Assembly (NCBI RefSeq): GCF_042646425.1
Contig: NZ_JBHRTR010000026.1
Coordinates: forward strand, 41,586 to 105,585
DNA length: 64,000 nt
Origin: Marinibaculum pumilum
GTDB taxonomy: Bacteria; Pseudomonadota; Alphaproteobacteria; Ferrovibrionales; Ferrovibrionaceae
Reading direction: 5' to 3'
A program made the position numbers and the translations under genes. Below are positions 53,381-61,717 of this stretch, one piece after another; positions within the stretch are counted from its first letter, which is position 1, and every line of letters starts with the position of its first letter. The notes beneath the pieces were generated by a model. That model did no database searches. It saw only the letters and a program-made list of their open reading frames with translations, and had not been told where the DNA came from.

Positions 53381-54151
53381 TCACAGCTCCGGCAGGTCGA
53401 CCTCGTAGAAGGCGGCGCCGTTGCCGCGCAGGATCCGGTCCAGGTCGCGTCCCGCAAAGCTGTCCCGCAGCAGGTCCAGGTCGCCCGCGCCGAAGCGTGC
53501 CGGCGCGCGGGTCGACGGCAGGTCGCTGCCGGCCATCAGGGCGCCGGGATTGGCCGCATCCAGCCGGCGCAGCGCGTCCGCGACGTCGCCGTCGAAGCGG
53601 GAGAAGCCGGTCGCCTTCACCGCCGCGCCGTGGGCGGCCAGTGCCTCCAGCTCGTCCAGTCCCGCTTCGCTCAGGCCCAGATGGTCGATGGCGATCTTCG
53701 GCAGCTTCGCCAGGGCCGGCCGCAGCTCCGGCAGGACGGCGCCGGCATCCAGGTAGAATTCGGTGTGCCAGCCGGCCAGGTCCCAGACCCGCCGCGCCTG
53801 GCGCTCCAGGTCGGCCAGCGCGGTGCCGGCACCGCGCTTGAGGTTCACGCGGATCGCCCGCACCCCGATGCCATGCAGCCGCTCGATCTCGCCGTCCGGC
53901 AGTTCCGGGTCCAGGTTGATCACCGCCCGCCAGGCGGGTCCCAGCGCCGTCAGCGCGGGCCCCAGATAGGCGGTGTCCATCGCCTGGAAGGAGCCGGAGA
54001 CGACGACCCCGCCGGCTGCCTCCAGCCCCAGGCCGGCCAGTTCGGAACGATAGGCCGCGACCCCATAGGCGGGCGGCAGGTAGCCCTGGTTCGGCACCAG
54101 GGAAAAGGCCGGGTCGATGATGTGCAGGTGGCAGTCGAAGAGGGGCGTCAT
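53381..54151 (-). CDS. Amidohydrolase of the LigI-like (amidohydrolase 2) family
   Basis: A 256-residue metal-dependent hydrolase. FDCHLHI at residues 5-11 gives HxH, IRVNLKRG near residue 107, AIDHLGLSE near residue 150 and MAGSDLPST near residue 205 the catalytic Asp. The order copies that of LigI (2-pyrone-4,6-dicarboxylate hydrolase) but the protein is shorter and clearly different. It follows an isochorismatase-family gene; an alternative ATG at 54166 would overlap that gene's stop (ATGA). Likely opens a lactone or splits a carboxylate. Substrate unknown. Confidence 0.75.
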   Translation of the reverse strand: MTPLFDCHLHIIDPAFSLVPNQGYLPPAYGVAAYRSELAGLGLEAAGGVVVSGSFQAMDTAYLGPALTALGPAWRAVINLDPELPDGEIERLHGIGVRAIRVNLKRGAGTALADLERQARRVWDLAGWHTEFYLDAGAVLPELRPALAKLPKIAIDHLGLSEAGLDELEALAAHGAAVKATGFSRFDGDVADALRRLDAANPGALMAGSDLPSTRAPARFGAGDLDLLRDSFAGRDLDRILRGNGAAFYEVDLPEL

Positions 54152-54162
54152 CCCCCCACCCC

Positions 54163-54810
54163 TCATGCGGGGATCTCGCGGTTGCGGACCGGCACGCCGT
54201 CGGCCAGGGCGCGGATCAGGTCGGCGGAGTCGGTGACCGTGCCGAAATGGGTGGCGATGTCGTAGAGGCTGGAAATCTGCTCCCGCGGGCCGGTGGCGGC
54301 GACGCAATCCTCCGGCACCGCCACCTCGTAGCCGTGGAAGAAGGCGTCGTGCACGGTGGAGCGGACGCAGATATTGGTCACCACCCCGATCACGATCACG
54401 GTGTCGATGCCCATGTCCTGCAGGGTCAGGTGCAGGTCGGTGTTGTAGAAGGCGGAATAGCGCCGCTTCAGCACCCGGATATCCTCCGGCCGCTGCTCCA
54501 GTTCCGCCACCACCTGCGCGCCCCAGCTGCCCTCGATCGCGTGCGGCGTGCGCTTGCGGAACTCCCGGTCGTCGCGCAGGCCGGGACGGTGGGAATCGAT
54601 GATCTGCACGACCGGCATGCCGGCGTCGCGCGCCGCGGCGATCAGCGTGTTCTGCGGCGGATAGAGCCGTTCCGCGCCGGGCAGCACCATGGCGCCGCCG
54701 GGCGTGCAGAAGTCGTTGATCATGTCGACCACCAGCAGGGCGGTGGTCGCCGGGTCGATGGCCAGGCTGTCGCGATCGTGCCGGTGGGCGGAAAACGGGT
54801 CCAGGTTCAT
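54163..54810 (-). CDS. Isochorismatase-family cysteine hydrolase
   Basis: A 215-residue enzyme with the full triad: Asp in LLVVDMINDF near residue 29, Lys in KRRYSAFYNT near residue 120 and Cys in GVVTNICVRSTV near residue 148. The spelling resembles nicotinamidase/ureidoacrylate-hydrolase relatives. It is coupled to the downstream amidohydrolase, suggesting two successive hydrolytic steps on an amide- or carbamoyl-bearing compound. Confidence 0.82.
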   Translation of the reverse strand: MNLDPFSAHRHDRDSLAIDPATTALLVVDMINDFCTPGGAMVLPGAERLYPPQNTLIAAARDAGMPVVQIIDSHRPGLRDDREFRKRTPHAIEGSWGAQVVAELEQRPEDIRVLKRRYSAFYNTDLHLTLQDMGIDTVIVIGVVTNICVRSTVHDAFFHGYEVAVPEDCVAATGPREQISSLYDIATHFGTVTDSADLIRALADGVPVRNREIPA

Positions 54811-54901
54811 CCCGGCTCCTGGGGCTGAGAAGGGCCGAATACGCTAGGAACCGGTCGATCGCACTGTCAAGGTAGGACGGTGTGAGACCGGACGGTGATG
54901 C

Positions 54902-55030
54902 TCGACCTTGTGCGCCGGACGTGCAAATCTTGACCGACAGGCGGACCCGCAGTCCGCGGTTTCCAGGGCGCTTTCGCCCCCTGATGTCGCCTTCCTGGAC
55001 GCCAAGCTGAAGCAGCTGCCGGCGTCCTGA
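54902..55030 (+). pseudogene. Possible gene remnant, 3' end only
   Basis: The plus-strand frame ends in PDVAFLDAKLKQLPAS and a TGA at 55028, which reads like the C-terminus of a periplasmic solute-binding protein, just before the TauD gene. No start or body of such a gene is upstream; the isochorismatase gene diverges immediately. It may be a deletion scar or chance. Confidence 0.25.
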
Positions 55031-55062
55031 CCGGCGCGCGGCCCAACCGGGAGAGAAAGAGG

Positions 55063-55962
55063 ATGTCCGCAGCAGCGCAATCGCAGACGGTGGCGCAGGC
55101 CATGCCCCAGGTGAGGCAGCTGGCGCCGGAGATCGGCGCGGAGGTTACGGGAATCGACGTGGGCGCCGGGCTGGACGCGGCGTCCTTCGACCTGCTGCAC
55201 CGCACCTGGCTGGAGCGGGGGGTGCTGCTGCTGCGGGGCCAAAGCCTGGACGAGCCGGGGCTGGTGGCCTTCTCCCGCCGTTTCGGCGAGCTGGAGGCGC
55301 CGCCGGCGGGGGAGAAGCGCACCCGGGCCGAGGGCGGCGGCGCGGCGATGCCGGAGGTATGGATCATCTCCAACGTGCTGGAGAACGGCCAGCCGATCGG
55401 CGCGCTGGGGGCAGGGGAGGCCGAGTGGCATACCGACATGGCCTATATCGAGCGCCCGCCGACCGCCTCCATCCTCTACGCGCGCGAGGTGCCGTCGGCC
55501 GGCGGCGATACCTACTGGGCCAACATGAAAGCCGCCTGGGATGCCCTGCCGGACGACCTGCGGTGCGCCATCGACGGCCGCCGGATCAAGCACGACACCG
55601 CCTATACCTCCGCCGGCACCCTGCGGAAGGGCGCGCAGCCGGTCACCGACCCGCTGACCTGCCCCGGCGTCTGGCACCCGGCGGTGCGCACCCATCCGGA
55701 GACGGGCGACCGCACCCTGTTCCTCGGCCGCCGCCGCAACGCCGCGATCGACGGGCTGGGCCTGGCGGACAGCGACGCGCTGATGGACCGGCTGATCGCC
55801 TTTGCCACCCAGGACCGCTTCACCTATCGCCATGCGTGGCGGCCGGGCGACCTGCTGATCTGGGACAACCGGTCGACCATGCACCGCCGCGACGCCTTCG
55901 ACGCGTCCAGCCGCCGGGTGATGCTGCGCACCCAGATCCGGGGGACCGACGTGCCGCATTGA
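55063..55962 (+). CDS. TauD/TfdA-family Fe(II)/2-oxoglutarate dioxygenase
   Basis: A 299-residue dioxygenase with WHTDMAYIERPP near residue 122 (first His and Asp), TMHRRDAFD near residue 272 (second His) and RRVMLRTQIRG (2-oxoglutarate arginine). GAGAAAGAGG precedes the ATG. It shares the overall plan of the TauD gene at 21.3 kb but the two are clearly diverged. It stands alone; the possible gene remnant before it hints at a lost importer. Confidence 0.85.
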   Translation: MSAAAQSQTVAQAMPQVRQLAPEIGAEVTGIDVGAGLDAASFDLLHRTWLERGVLLLRGQSLDEPGLVAFSRRFGELEAPPAGEKRTRAEGGGAAMPEVWIISNVLENGQPIGALGAGEAEWHTDMAYIERPPTASILYAREVPSAGGDTYWANMKAAWDALPDDLRCAIDGRRIKHDTAYTSAGTLRKGAQPVTDPLTCPGVWHPAVRTHPETGDRTLFLGRRRNAAIDGLGLADSDALMDRLIAFATQDRFTYRHAWRPGDLLIWDNRSTMHRRDAFDASSRRVMLRTQIRGTDVPH

Positions 55963-55991
55963 GGCGGGCGACGCGGCACCGTCCCGTCACG

Positions 55992-56086
55992 ATCCCCGGG
56001 TCAGGCCCGGGGATGACGGAAAAGGAGGAGGGGGCGTCGAAGGCCACGCCGCACTGTCCGTCGTCCTCGGCCATAGAGCCGAGGAC
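55992..56086. repeat. Two-hairpin dispersed element, copy 3 (inverted)
   Basis: Hairpin ATCCCCGGG/CCCGGGGAT at 55992-56014 and hairpin GTCCTCGGC/GCCGAGGAC at 56063-56086, with CGCGACGG after the second. Compared with the copies at 8.5 and 16.2 kb the order is reversed, that is, it is inserted the other way round. It lies between the convergent TauD and FMO genes. Confidence 0.6.
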
Positions 56087-56116
56087 CGCGACGGACCGCC
56101 GCCGCAGCGACCACCC

Positions 56117-57916
56117 TCACCCCTTGTGGTGCACCTCCTGCAGGCCGTAGACCGGGGTCGGGATGCCTTCCATCCGCGCCTTCAGCTGCAGGGCCAGGCA
56201 CTGGGAGTAGTGGCGCGACTGGTGCAGGTTGCCGCCGTGGAACCACAGGGCCTCCACCTGGGTCGGCTTCCACATGTTGCGCGGCTCGCCCTCCCAGGGG
56301 CCGGGATCCTTGGTGGTGCCGGAGCCCAGGCCCCAGACCTTGCCGACCCGGTCGGCGACCTCCTGGCTGATCAGGTCGGCCGCCCAGCCGTTCATCGAGC
56401 CATAGCCGGTGGCATAGACGATCAGGTCGGCCGGCAGCTCCTCGCCCGTGTCCAGGCGCAGCCCGTCCTCGGTCACCTCGGTCACCTGGCCGCGGCGCAG
56501 CGCGATCTCGCCGTCGATGATCAGCTGCGAGGCGCCGACATCGATGTAGTAGCCGGAGCCGCGGCGCAGGTATTTCATCATCAGCCCGGATCCGTCGTCG
56601 CCGAAGTCGAGCCAGAAGCCGGCGCGCTCCAGCCCTTCGTAGAACGACCGGTCATGCTCCCGGATCTGTTCGTAGAGCGGGATCTGGAAGCCGGCCATCA
56701 GCCGGTAGGGGATCGAGGCGAAGATCAGGTCCGCCTTGTCGGTGGTGATGCCGTCCCGCACCGCCTGTTCCGAGTAGAGCGGCCCCATGGCCAGGTCCAT
56801 CAGGGTCTCCGACCGCGCGACATGGGTGGAGGAGCGCTGCACCATCGTCACCTCGGCCTCCGCCTCCCACAGGGCGGCGGCGATGTCGTGGGCGGAATTG
56901 TTGGAGCCGACGATGACCGCCCGCTTGCCCGCCCAGGAGTCGGGGCCCGGATGCTGCGAGGAATGGTGCTGGTCGCCGCGGAACCGGTCCATGCCGGGGA
57001 AGTCCGGCAGGTTCGGCTTCGCCGACATGCCGGTCGCCAGCACCAGGTGCTTCGGCCGCAGCACGACCTCCTCCCCGTCGCGGTCGACCGTCAGCAGCCA
57101 TTCCTTCGCCGCCGCGTCATAGCGGGCGGAGCGGGCGGCGGTGCCGGTCCAGTAGGTCAGCTCCATCACCTTCACGTACATCTCCAGCCAGTCGCCGAGC
57201 TTGTCCTTCGGCGAGAAGACCGGCCAGGTCGGCGGGAAGGGAAGATAGGGCATGTGGTCGTACCAGACCGGGTCGTGCAGGCAGAGCGACTTGTAGCGGT
57301 TGCGCCAGGAATCGCCGGCACGGGCGTTCTTTTCCACGATGATGGTGGGCACGCCGAGCTGCCGCAGCCGGGCGCCCAGCCCGATGCCGCCCTGGCCGCC
57401 GCCGACGATCACCACATAGGGCTGCGTCGAATAGCCGAGGCTGCGTGCCTCCGCCTCGCGCTCCTCCTTCCAGGAGGGGCGGTGCCGGCCCTGGCCGTGC
57501 TTGGCGCCCAGCGGCCTCGCGAAGCCCTGCGGCTCCTCATGCCCCTTCAGCTCCGCCATCGTGGTCAGCAGGGTCCAGATCCCGCCATCGTTCAGCCGCA
57601 GGATGCCGGAGCCGCGGGCGACCCCCGTCTCGAAGGAGAACCAGGCGGTGACGATGCCTTCCTCCTCGGTCACGGGTTCGCCGGGGAGCAGGGCGAAGCC
57701 GGCGGGCGCGGTGTCGGCCAGGCAGCTCTCCAGCATGTCGCGGATCTGCGCCTTGCCCTCCATGGTGCGGAGGTTCCAGGTGAAGCTGACCAGGTCGCGC
57801 CAGTAGCAGTCGGTGGCGAAGCGGGCGAGCGCCGCGTCGATATCGCCGCCCTCGAGCGCGTCGCCCAGCGCCTGCAGCGCGGCGGCCGCGCGGCCCTCCG
57901 GCGTGGTGTCCAGCAT
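56117..57916 (-). CDS. Flavin monooxygenase fused to an N-terminal NTF2-like domain
   Basis: A 599-residue protein. Residues about 1-140 form a SnoaL/NTF2-like domain (ALARFATDCYWRDLVSFTWN). From about residue 165 it is an FMO-type flavoprotein: FAD loop VVIVGGGQGGIGLGARL, the FMO-like segment FRGDQHHSSQH near residue 320, NAD(P) loop AVIVGSNNSAHDIAAAL near residue 343 and ATGYGS near residue 500. GGGGGAGGA stands before the ATG at 57916; the frame is open to 58057 inside the next gene. It would oxygenate a hetero-atom or do a Baeyer-Villiger reaction. Substrate unknown. Confidence 0.85.
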   Translation of the reverse strand: MLDTTPEGRAAAALQALGDALEGGDIDAALARFATDCYWRDLVSFTWNLRTMEGKAQIRDMLESCLADTAPAGFALLPGEPVTEEEGIVTAWFSFETGVARGSGILRLNDGGIWTLLTTMAELKGHEEPQGFARPLGAKHGQGRHRPSWKEEREAEARSLGYSTQPYVVIVGGGQGGIGLGARLRQLGVPTIIVEKNARAGDSWRNRYKSLCLHDPVWYDHMPYLPFPPTWPVFSPKDKLGDWLEMYVKVMELTYWTGTAARSARYDAAAKEWLLTVDRDGEEVVLRPKHLVLATGMSAKPNLPDFPGMDRFRGDQHHSSQHPGPDSWAGKRAVIVGSNNSAHDIAAALWEAEAEVTMVQRSSTHVARSETLMDLAMGPLYSEQAVRDGITTDKADLIFASIPYRLMAGFQIPLYEQIREHDRSFYEGLERAGFWLDFGDDGSGLMMKYLRRGSGYYIDVGASQLIIDGEIALRRGQVTEVTEDGLRLDTGEELPADLIVYATGYGSMNGWAADLISQEVADRVGKVWGLGSGTTKDPGPWEGEPRNMWKPTQVEALWFHGGNLHQSRHYSQCLALQLKARMEGIPTPVYGLQEVHHKG

Positions 57917-58022
57917 GGCCTTGTCCTCCCCCTTGCGCGCCGGCCGGCCGGCCAGTGCGGGCCGGCGGCGTCCTCGTGCGGAAGGATAACGCGTTTCCGT
58001 GCCGCGATCCCGCGGCCGCGGT

Positions 58023-58544
58023 TCAGTCGTCGTCGATTTCCTGCCGTTCGCCGGCACGGCGGTCCTTGGCGATGGCGGAGGAGCGCCGGCGCCGGTCCGG
58101 TCCGAAATAGTCGGGCACCTTCACGAACGGGCGCGGCCGGGCGAAGGCCACGGTGATCCGGTCCGCCACCGCCTTCACCGAGATCGGCGTCACCAGGAAC
58201 TCGTGCACGCCGGCGCTGCGGGCCTGTTCCACCGTCTCCGGGGTGGCGCGGGCAGTGACCATGATGATCGGCACATAGGGATTGCTGCTGGCGGTCTCGT
58301 CGCGCATGTGCCGCGCCAGGGCGACCCCGTCCAGGCGCGGCGGCTGGTGGCCCAGCAGAACGACGTCGACCCGCGTCTCGTTAAGCCGCCGCATGGCGCC
58401 CTCGCGCCCCTTTGCGCCGATGACCTGGGTCTGCCGCACGCCGAGGGAGACCAGGACGGTGCTCAGCAACCGGATCATGTTCTCGTCGTCGTTGACCACC
58501 AGGACGGTCAACCGGGGAAAGATATTGTCTGCCGTGTCCGTCAC
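58023..58544 (-). CDS. Degenerate receiver-domain protein
   Basis: A 173-residue CheY-like protein with a tail containing FGPDRRRR. The acidic pair is kept (VVNDDEN, D19-D20) but the phosphorylated Asp is replaced: VDVVLLGHQPPRLDG has Gly at position 65. The conserved Lys is Thr at 119 (FLVTPIS). It should be unable to take part in normal phosphotransfer. The neighbouring paralogue at 58.7 kb is intact. It may be a phosphorylation-independent binding partner. Confidence 0.82.
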   Translation of the reverse strand: MTDTADNIFPRLTVLVVNDDENMIRLLSTVLVSLGVRQTQVIGAKGREGAMRRLNETRVDVVLLGHQPPRLDGVALARHMRDETASSNPYVPIIMVTARATPETVEQARSAGVHEFLVTPISVKAVADRITVAFARPRPFVKVPDYFGPDRRRRSSAIAKDRRAGERQEIDDD

Positions 58545-58666
58545 GCTGTTCTCCCGCGCCCGGCCATCCGCCTTCCGTCCGTCGCTGCGCAGCTTCGTTA
58601 CCTAGAACGGCCGCGAAGGCTTCGCAATGGCGTATTCGCAGGTGCGGCATTCACGCGCCGGCACGG

Positions 58667-59152
58667 TCAGGCCTCGCCGCCGCGCCGCTCCACTTCGAAG
58701 GAGGCGACCCGCCGGCGGCGATCGGGGCCGAAGAAGCCGGCCTGCCGGACGAACGGGCGCGGATGGTCGATCACCGCCGTCAGCCGGGCGGCCACCGTCT
58801 TCACGGAGACCGGCTTGACCAGGAACTCCGTCACCCCGGCCTCCCGTGCGGCGGCCACGGTCTCGGGCGTGGCATGGCCGGTGACCATGATGACGGGCAC
58901 GAAGGGTTTCGGGCTCGTCGCCTCGTCGCGGATCCGGCGGGTCAGGGCCATGCCGTCCATCGGCTCCATCAGGTAGTCGGTGAAGACCACGTCGACCGGC
59001 CCGTGCAGCGCCGCCAGCGCCTCCTCGCCGTTGCTCGCGGTCAGCACCCGCCTGACGCCCAGCGCGGTCAGGATGGTGGAGAGCAGCCGCCGCATGTTGT
59101 AGGCGTCGTCGACGACCAGCGCCGTGACTGCACCGAGGTCATAGCCTGCCAT
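58667..59152 (-). CDS. Response regulator, receiver domain only
   Basis: A 161-residue CheY-like protein with all key residues: D15-D16 (VVDDAYN), phosphorylation site D59 (VVFTDYLMEPMDG), Thr in MVTGHAT and K113 (FLVKPVS). It ends in FGPDRRRR like its degenerate neighbour; this tail recurs in single-domain regulators of alphaproteobacteria. No output domain and no kinase gene are in the window, so it must act through protein contacts. Confidence 0.85.
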   Translation of the reverse strand: MAGYDLGAVTALVVDDAYNMRRLLSTILTALGVRRVLTASNGEEALAALHGPVDVVFTDYLMEPMDGMALTRRIRDEATSPKPFVPVIMVTGHATPETVAAAREAGVTEFLVKPVSVKTVAARLTAVIDHPRPFVRQAGFFGPDRRRRVASFEVERRGGEA

Positions 59153-59184
59153 TGCGGTTGCGGCGGTCCCGGCCGGCGGTCCGC

Positions 59185-59970
59185 TCAGGCCCCTGCGGGA
59201 CCGTCGACGGCGAGGACGATGCTGCCGAACCCGTCGATCTCCGCCTGCACCACCTGCCCGGCGGCCAGAGGGCGGGGCGCGATCGGCGAGCCGGACAGCA
59301 GGATCCGCGCGCCGGTGCCGGCCTGCCGCGCCAGCGCCAGGCCATGCACTGCCATTGCCCAGGGATCGCCCAGCACGTCGTCGGTGCCGGCGCTGTCGAC
59401 GATGGCGCCGTCGATGCGCAGGCGCATGCCCCGGCCGCCCAGCGAAAAGGCGGGGGACAGGCTGGCCGGCGGCAGCCATGGGCCCAGCGCGAAACCGGCC
59501 GCGCAGCAATTGTCCGCCACCAGGTCCGGCAGCCCGAAGCTGAAGTCCGGGTAGCGCGAGTCCGCGATCTCCAGCGCGACGGCCACCGCCTCGACCGCAT
59601 CGCGCGGATCGGCCGGCATCTCGCCGGTGAGCGCCGCCGGCGCCAGCCGGAAGGCGATCTCCACCTCCGCCCGCGGCGCCACGAAGGCGGCGAGGTCGAT
59701 CCGGCCTCGCGCGGTCAGGTCCATCGCGTCGGTCAGGCGGCCCTCCAGCGGCGCCGAAAGGCCCAGCCCGGCCATTCCGGCGGCGGTGCAGGGGCCCAGC
59801 TTCAGGCCGACCAGGTTCTCGCCGCGCGCCAGCCGGCGATCGACGAGCTGCGTGCGGATCCGATAGGCGTCCTGCAGGTCCAGGGGGCTTGCGTCGCTGA
59901 TCCGCGGCACGGCGCATCCGGTCCGCGCCGCATCGTCGAGCCTTTCCGCCAGCGCAGGGATATCGGTCAT
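59185..59970 (-). CDS. 2-keto-4-pentenoate-hydratase-like protein (FAH superfamily)
   Basis: A 261-residue protein of the MhpD/HpaH group. DLQDAYRIRTQLVDRRLARGE near residue 30, GLKLG near residue 54, the metal-binding PRAEVEIAF near residue 97 and the closing DGFGSIVL are typical. Such enzymes hydrate dienoic acids from meta-cleavage pathways or decarboxylate oxalocrotonate. No partner aldolase lies beside it. It ends 32 bases before the response regulator, but the link may be chance. Confidence 0.82.
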   Translation of the reverse strand: MTDIPALAERLDDAARTGCAVPRISDASPLDLQDAYRIRTQLVDRRLARGENLVGLKLGPCTAAGMAGLGLSAPLEGRLTDAMDLTARGRIDLAAFVAPRAEVEIAFRLAPAALTGEMPADPRDAVEAVAVALEIADSRYPDFSFGLPDLVADNCCAAGFALGPWLPPASLSPAFSLGGRGMRLRIDGAIVDSAGTDDVLGDPWAMAVHGLALARQAGTGARILLSGSPIAPRPLAAGQVVQAEIDGFGSIVLAVDGPAGA

Positions 59971-60094
59971 CTGGGCGACCCTTGTCCGACACATTGGTTG
60001 CGCAGCTATAGCCGGGGAGGTCGCGCCGGCGGAAGGGCCGCTTTCGGCGGCGGGTCTTTTTTTCGCCGCCAATAGCGGCTATGCGAGCAGCAGA

Positions 60095-60643
60095 ATGACC
60101 GATCAGAACCCGATATCCGCCGGGCCGCCGCCCGGCTTCCACAGGCTGGAGATGCCGCGCGGCTTCATCAGCGTGAACGGCCCGCTCTACATGCGCCAGG
60201 ACCCGGGCGACGCGTCCGCCGGCATCGCCCCCTCCGTCGCGCTGGGGATGCTGGTGGAGGCCAAGCACGGCAATCCCCGGGGCGTCTGCCATGGCGGCAT
60301 GATGATGACCTTCGCCGACATCCTGCTGGCGATCGTGGTGCGCCATGCCGAGCCGCAGCTGGGCATGATGCCGACCGTGTCGATGTCGACCGACTTCCTG
60401 GCCGGCGCGCCGGTCGGGAGCTTCCTGACCGGCACCGGCCGGCTGCTGAAGCGCACCCGCAAGCTCGCCTTCGCGGAGGGCCGGGTGATGGCCGGCGAAA
60501 CCCTTGCGCTGCGGGTCAGCGGCATCCTGAAGATCCCGTCGCGGCCATTGGTGCCGGCGGACCGGCTGCCGGCCGGTGCGGGCCATCCGCCGCCGCCCTC
60601 GCCGCCCAATGACGATGGCCCGATGGCGGAGGGCCTGTCATGA
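60095..60643 (+). CDS. PaaI-type hotdog thioesterase
   Basis: A 182-residue hotdog-fold protein. NPRGVCHGGMMMTFADILLA near residue 60 is the helix motif of PaaI-like acyl-CoA thioesterases and TVSMSTDFLAGAPVG near residue 92 the following strand. It would release free acids from aryl- or acyl-CoA. The stop overlaps the start of the next gene (ATGA), which has no known function. A proline-rich tail closes it. Confidence 0.82.
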   Translation: MTDQNPISAGPPPGFHRLEMPRGFISVNGPLYMRQDPGDASAGIAPSVALGMLVEAKHGNPRGVCHGGMMMTFADILLAIVVRHAEPQLGMMPTVSMSTDFLAGAPVGSFLTGTGRLLKRTRKLAFAEGRVMAGETLALRVSGILKIPSRPLVPADRLPAGAGHPPPPSPPNDDGPMAEGLS

Positions 60644-61717
60644 CTGCAGCAGAGAAAGCGGCGGCCCGCCTGCCGTCCCTGTTCGCCGACCGGCGCGAGC
60701 CGCCGGCGGCACCGGCGGTGCCCGACTGGGCGCGGCAGCTGTTCGCCGACCGGGCGCCGGCCCCGACCCCTGCGGTGGATTCTGCGGCGGCCCCTGCGGC
60801 GGCCCTGGTACCGGCCGGCGACAGCCGGGACGGCCTGCCGGCGCCGCGCAGCTTCCGGCTGGAGGTGGACGGCACGGTGAGCCGCATCGACCTGCCGCAG
60901 GTCGGCGGCAGCTTCCTGGATTCCGGCGAGACCGGCCTGGCGATGCATGACGCGGCCGTGGCGCAGCGCCTCGCGCCGGCGCCGGACCGCCATGCGCCGG
61001 GCCTGCGCGGCCTGCCGGAGCGCGGTACCGGCGGGGGGCGCCNNNNNNNNNNNNNNNNNNNNNNNNNNNNNNNNNNNNNNNNNNNNNNNNNNNNNNNNNN
61101 NNNNNNNNNNNNNNNNNNNNNNNNNNNNNNNNNNNNNNNNNNNNNNNNNNNNNNNNNNNNNNNNNNNNNNNNNNNNNNNNNNNNNNNNNNNNNNCCGCTA
61201 CGACCCCTGCTTCCGCCTGCGGCTCTATCCGATGCTGTCGGAGCGGCCGCTGGCCGGGTCGCTGCGGGCGCTGAACCGCCGGCTGCGGCCGCTGCGGCGC
61301 TGCCTGGCGGAGGTGCCGCTGGCCCCGGCGCACAATCGCCTGACCGCGGCCCGGCTCGTCAGGGCGCCGGGCGGCCTGCGGGCGCTGGGCTGGCAGGCCG
61401 CGGACCGCAACGACCCCGTCTGGGACCCAGCGGTCCTGTCGGAGGCGGGCGGCCTGGATGACCGCGCCGCGCGACGCCTGCTGGCGCGGGTGCTGGGCCG
61501 GGCGCCGACCCCGGCGGAGCGCGCCCGGCTGACCCTGTACCGGGCGATGGCGCCGGCGATCGAGGCGGCGGAGGCTGATCTGCGCCGCGGCCGCGGTGGT
61601 CAGGCCGGCCTGGAGCTGGCCCGCCGGGATGCGGCTTGGCGGCGGGCGCAGCGCCGGATCGCGGCGCCCGGCTTCCGCGCCGCCACTGGCATCCTGGGCC
61701 GCGGGGGCAGGGCATGA
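60640..61717 (+). CDS. Unrecognised protein interrupted by an assembly gap
   Basis: Before the gap about 134 residues are visible: an alanine/proline-rich start with two repeats of the form LFADRxxP (SLFADRREPP and QLFADRAPAP), then FRLEVDGTVSRIDLPQVGG. After the gap about 170 arginine-rich residues follow (LRALNRRLRPLRRCLAEVPLAP) to a stop overlapping the next start. The two sides are in different frames, but the gap length is unknown, so one gene is the simplest reading. I do not recognise a domain. Confidence 0.45.
61043..61194. other. Assembly gap (152 N)
   Basis: An N run inside the unrecognised gene, preceded by GGCGGGGGGCGCC, a sequence likely to have stalled sequencing. Its length need not be real, which explains the frame change across it. 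Confidence 0.95.
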
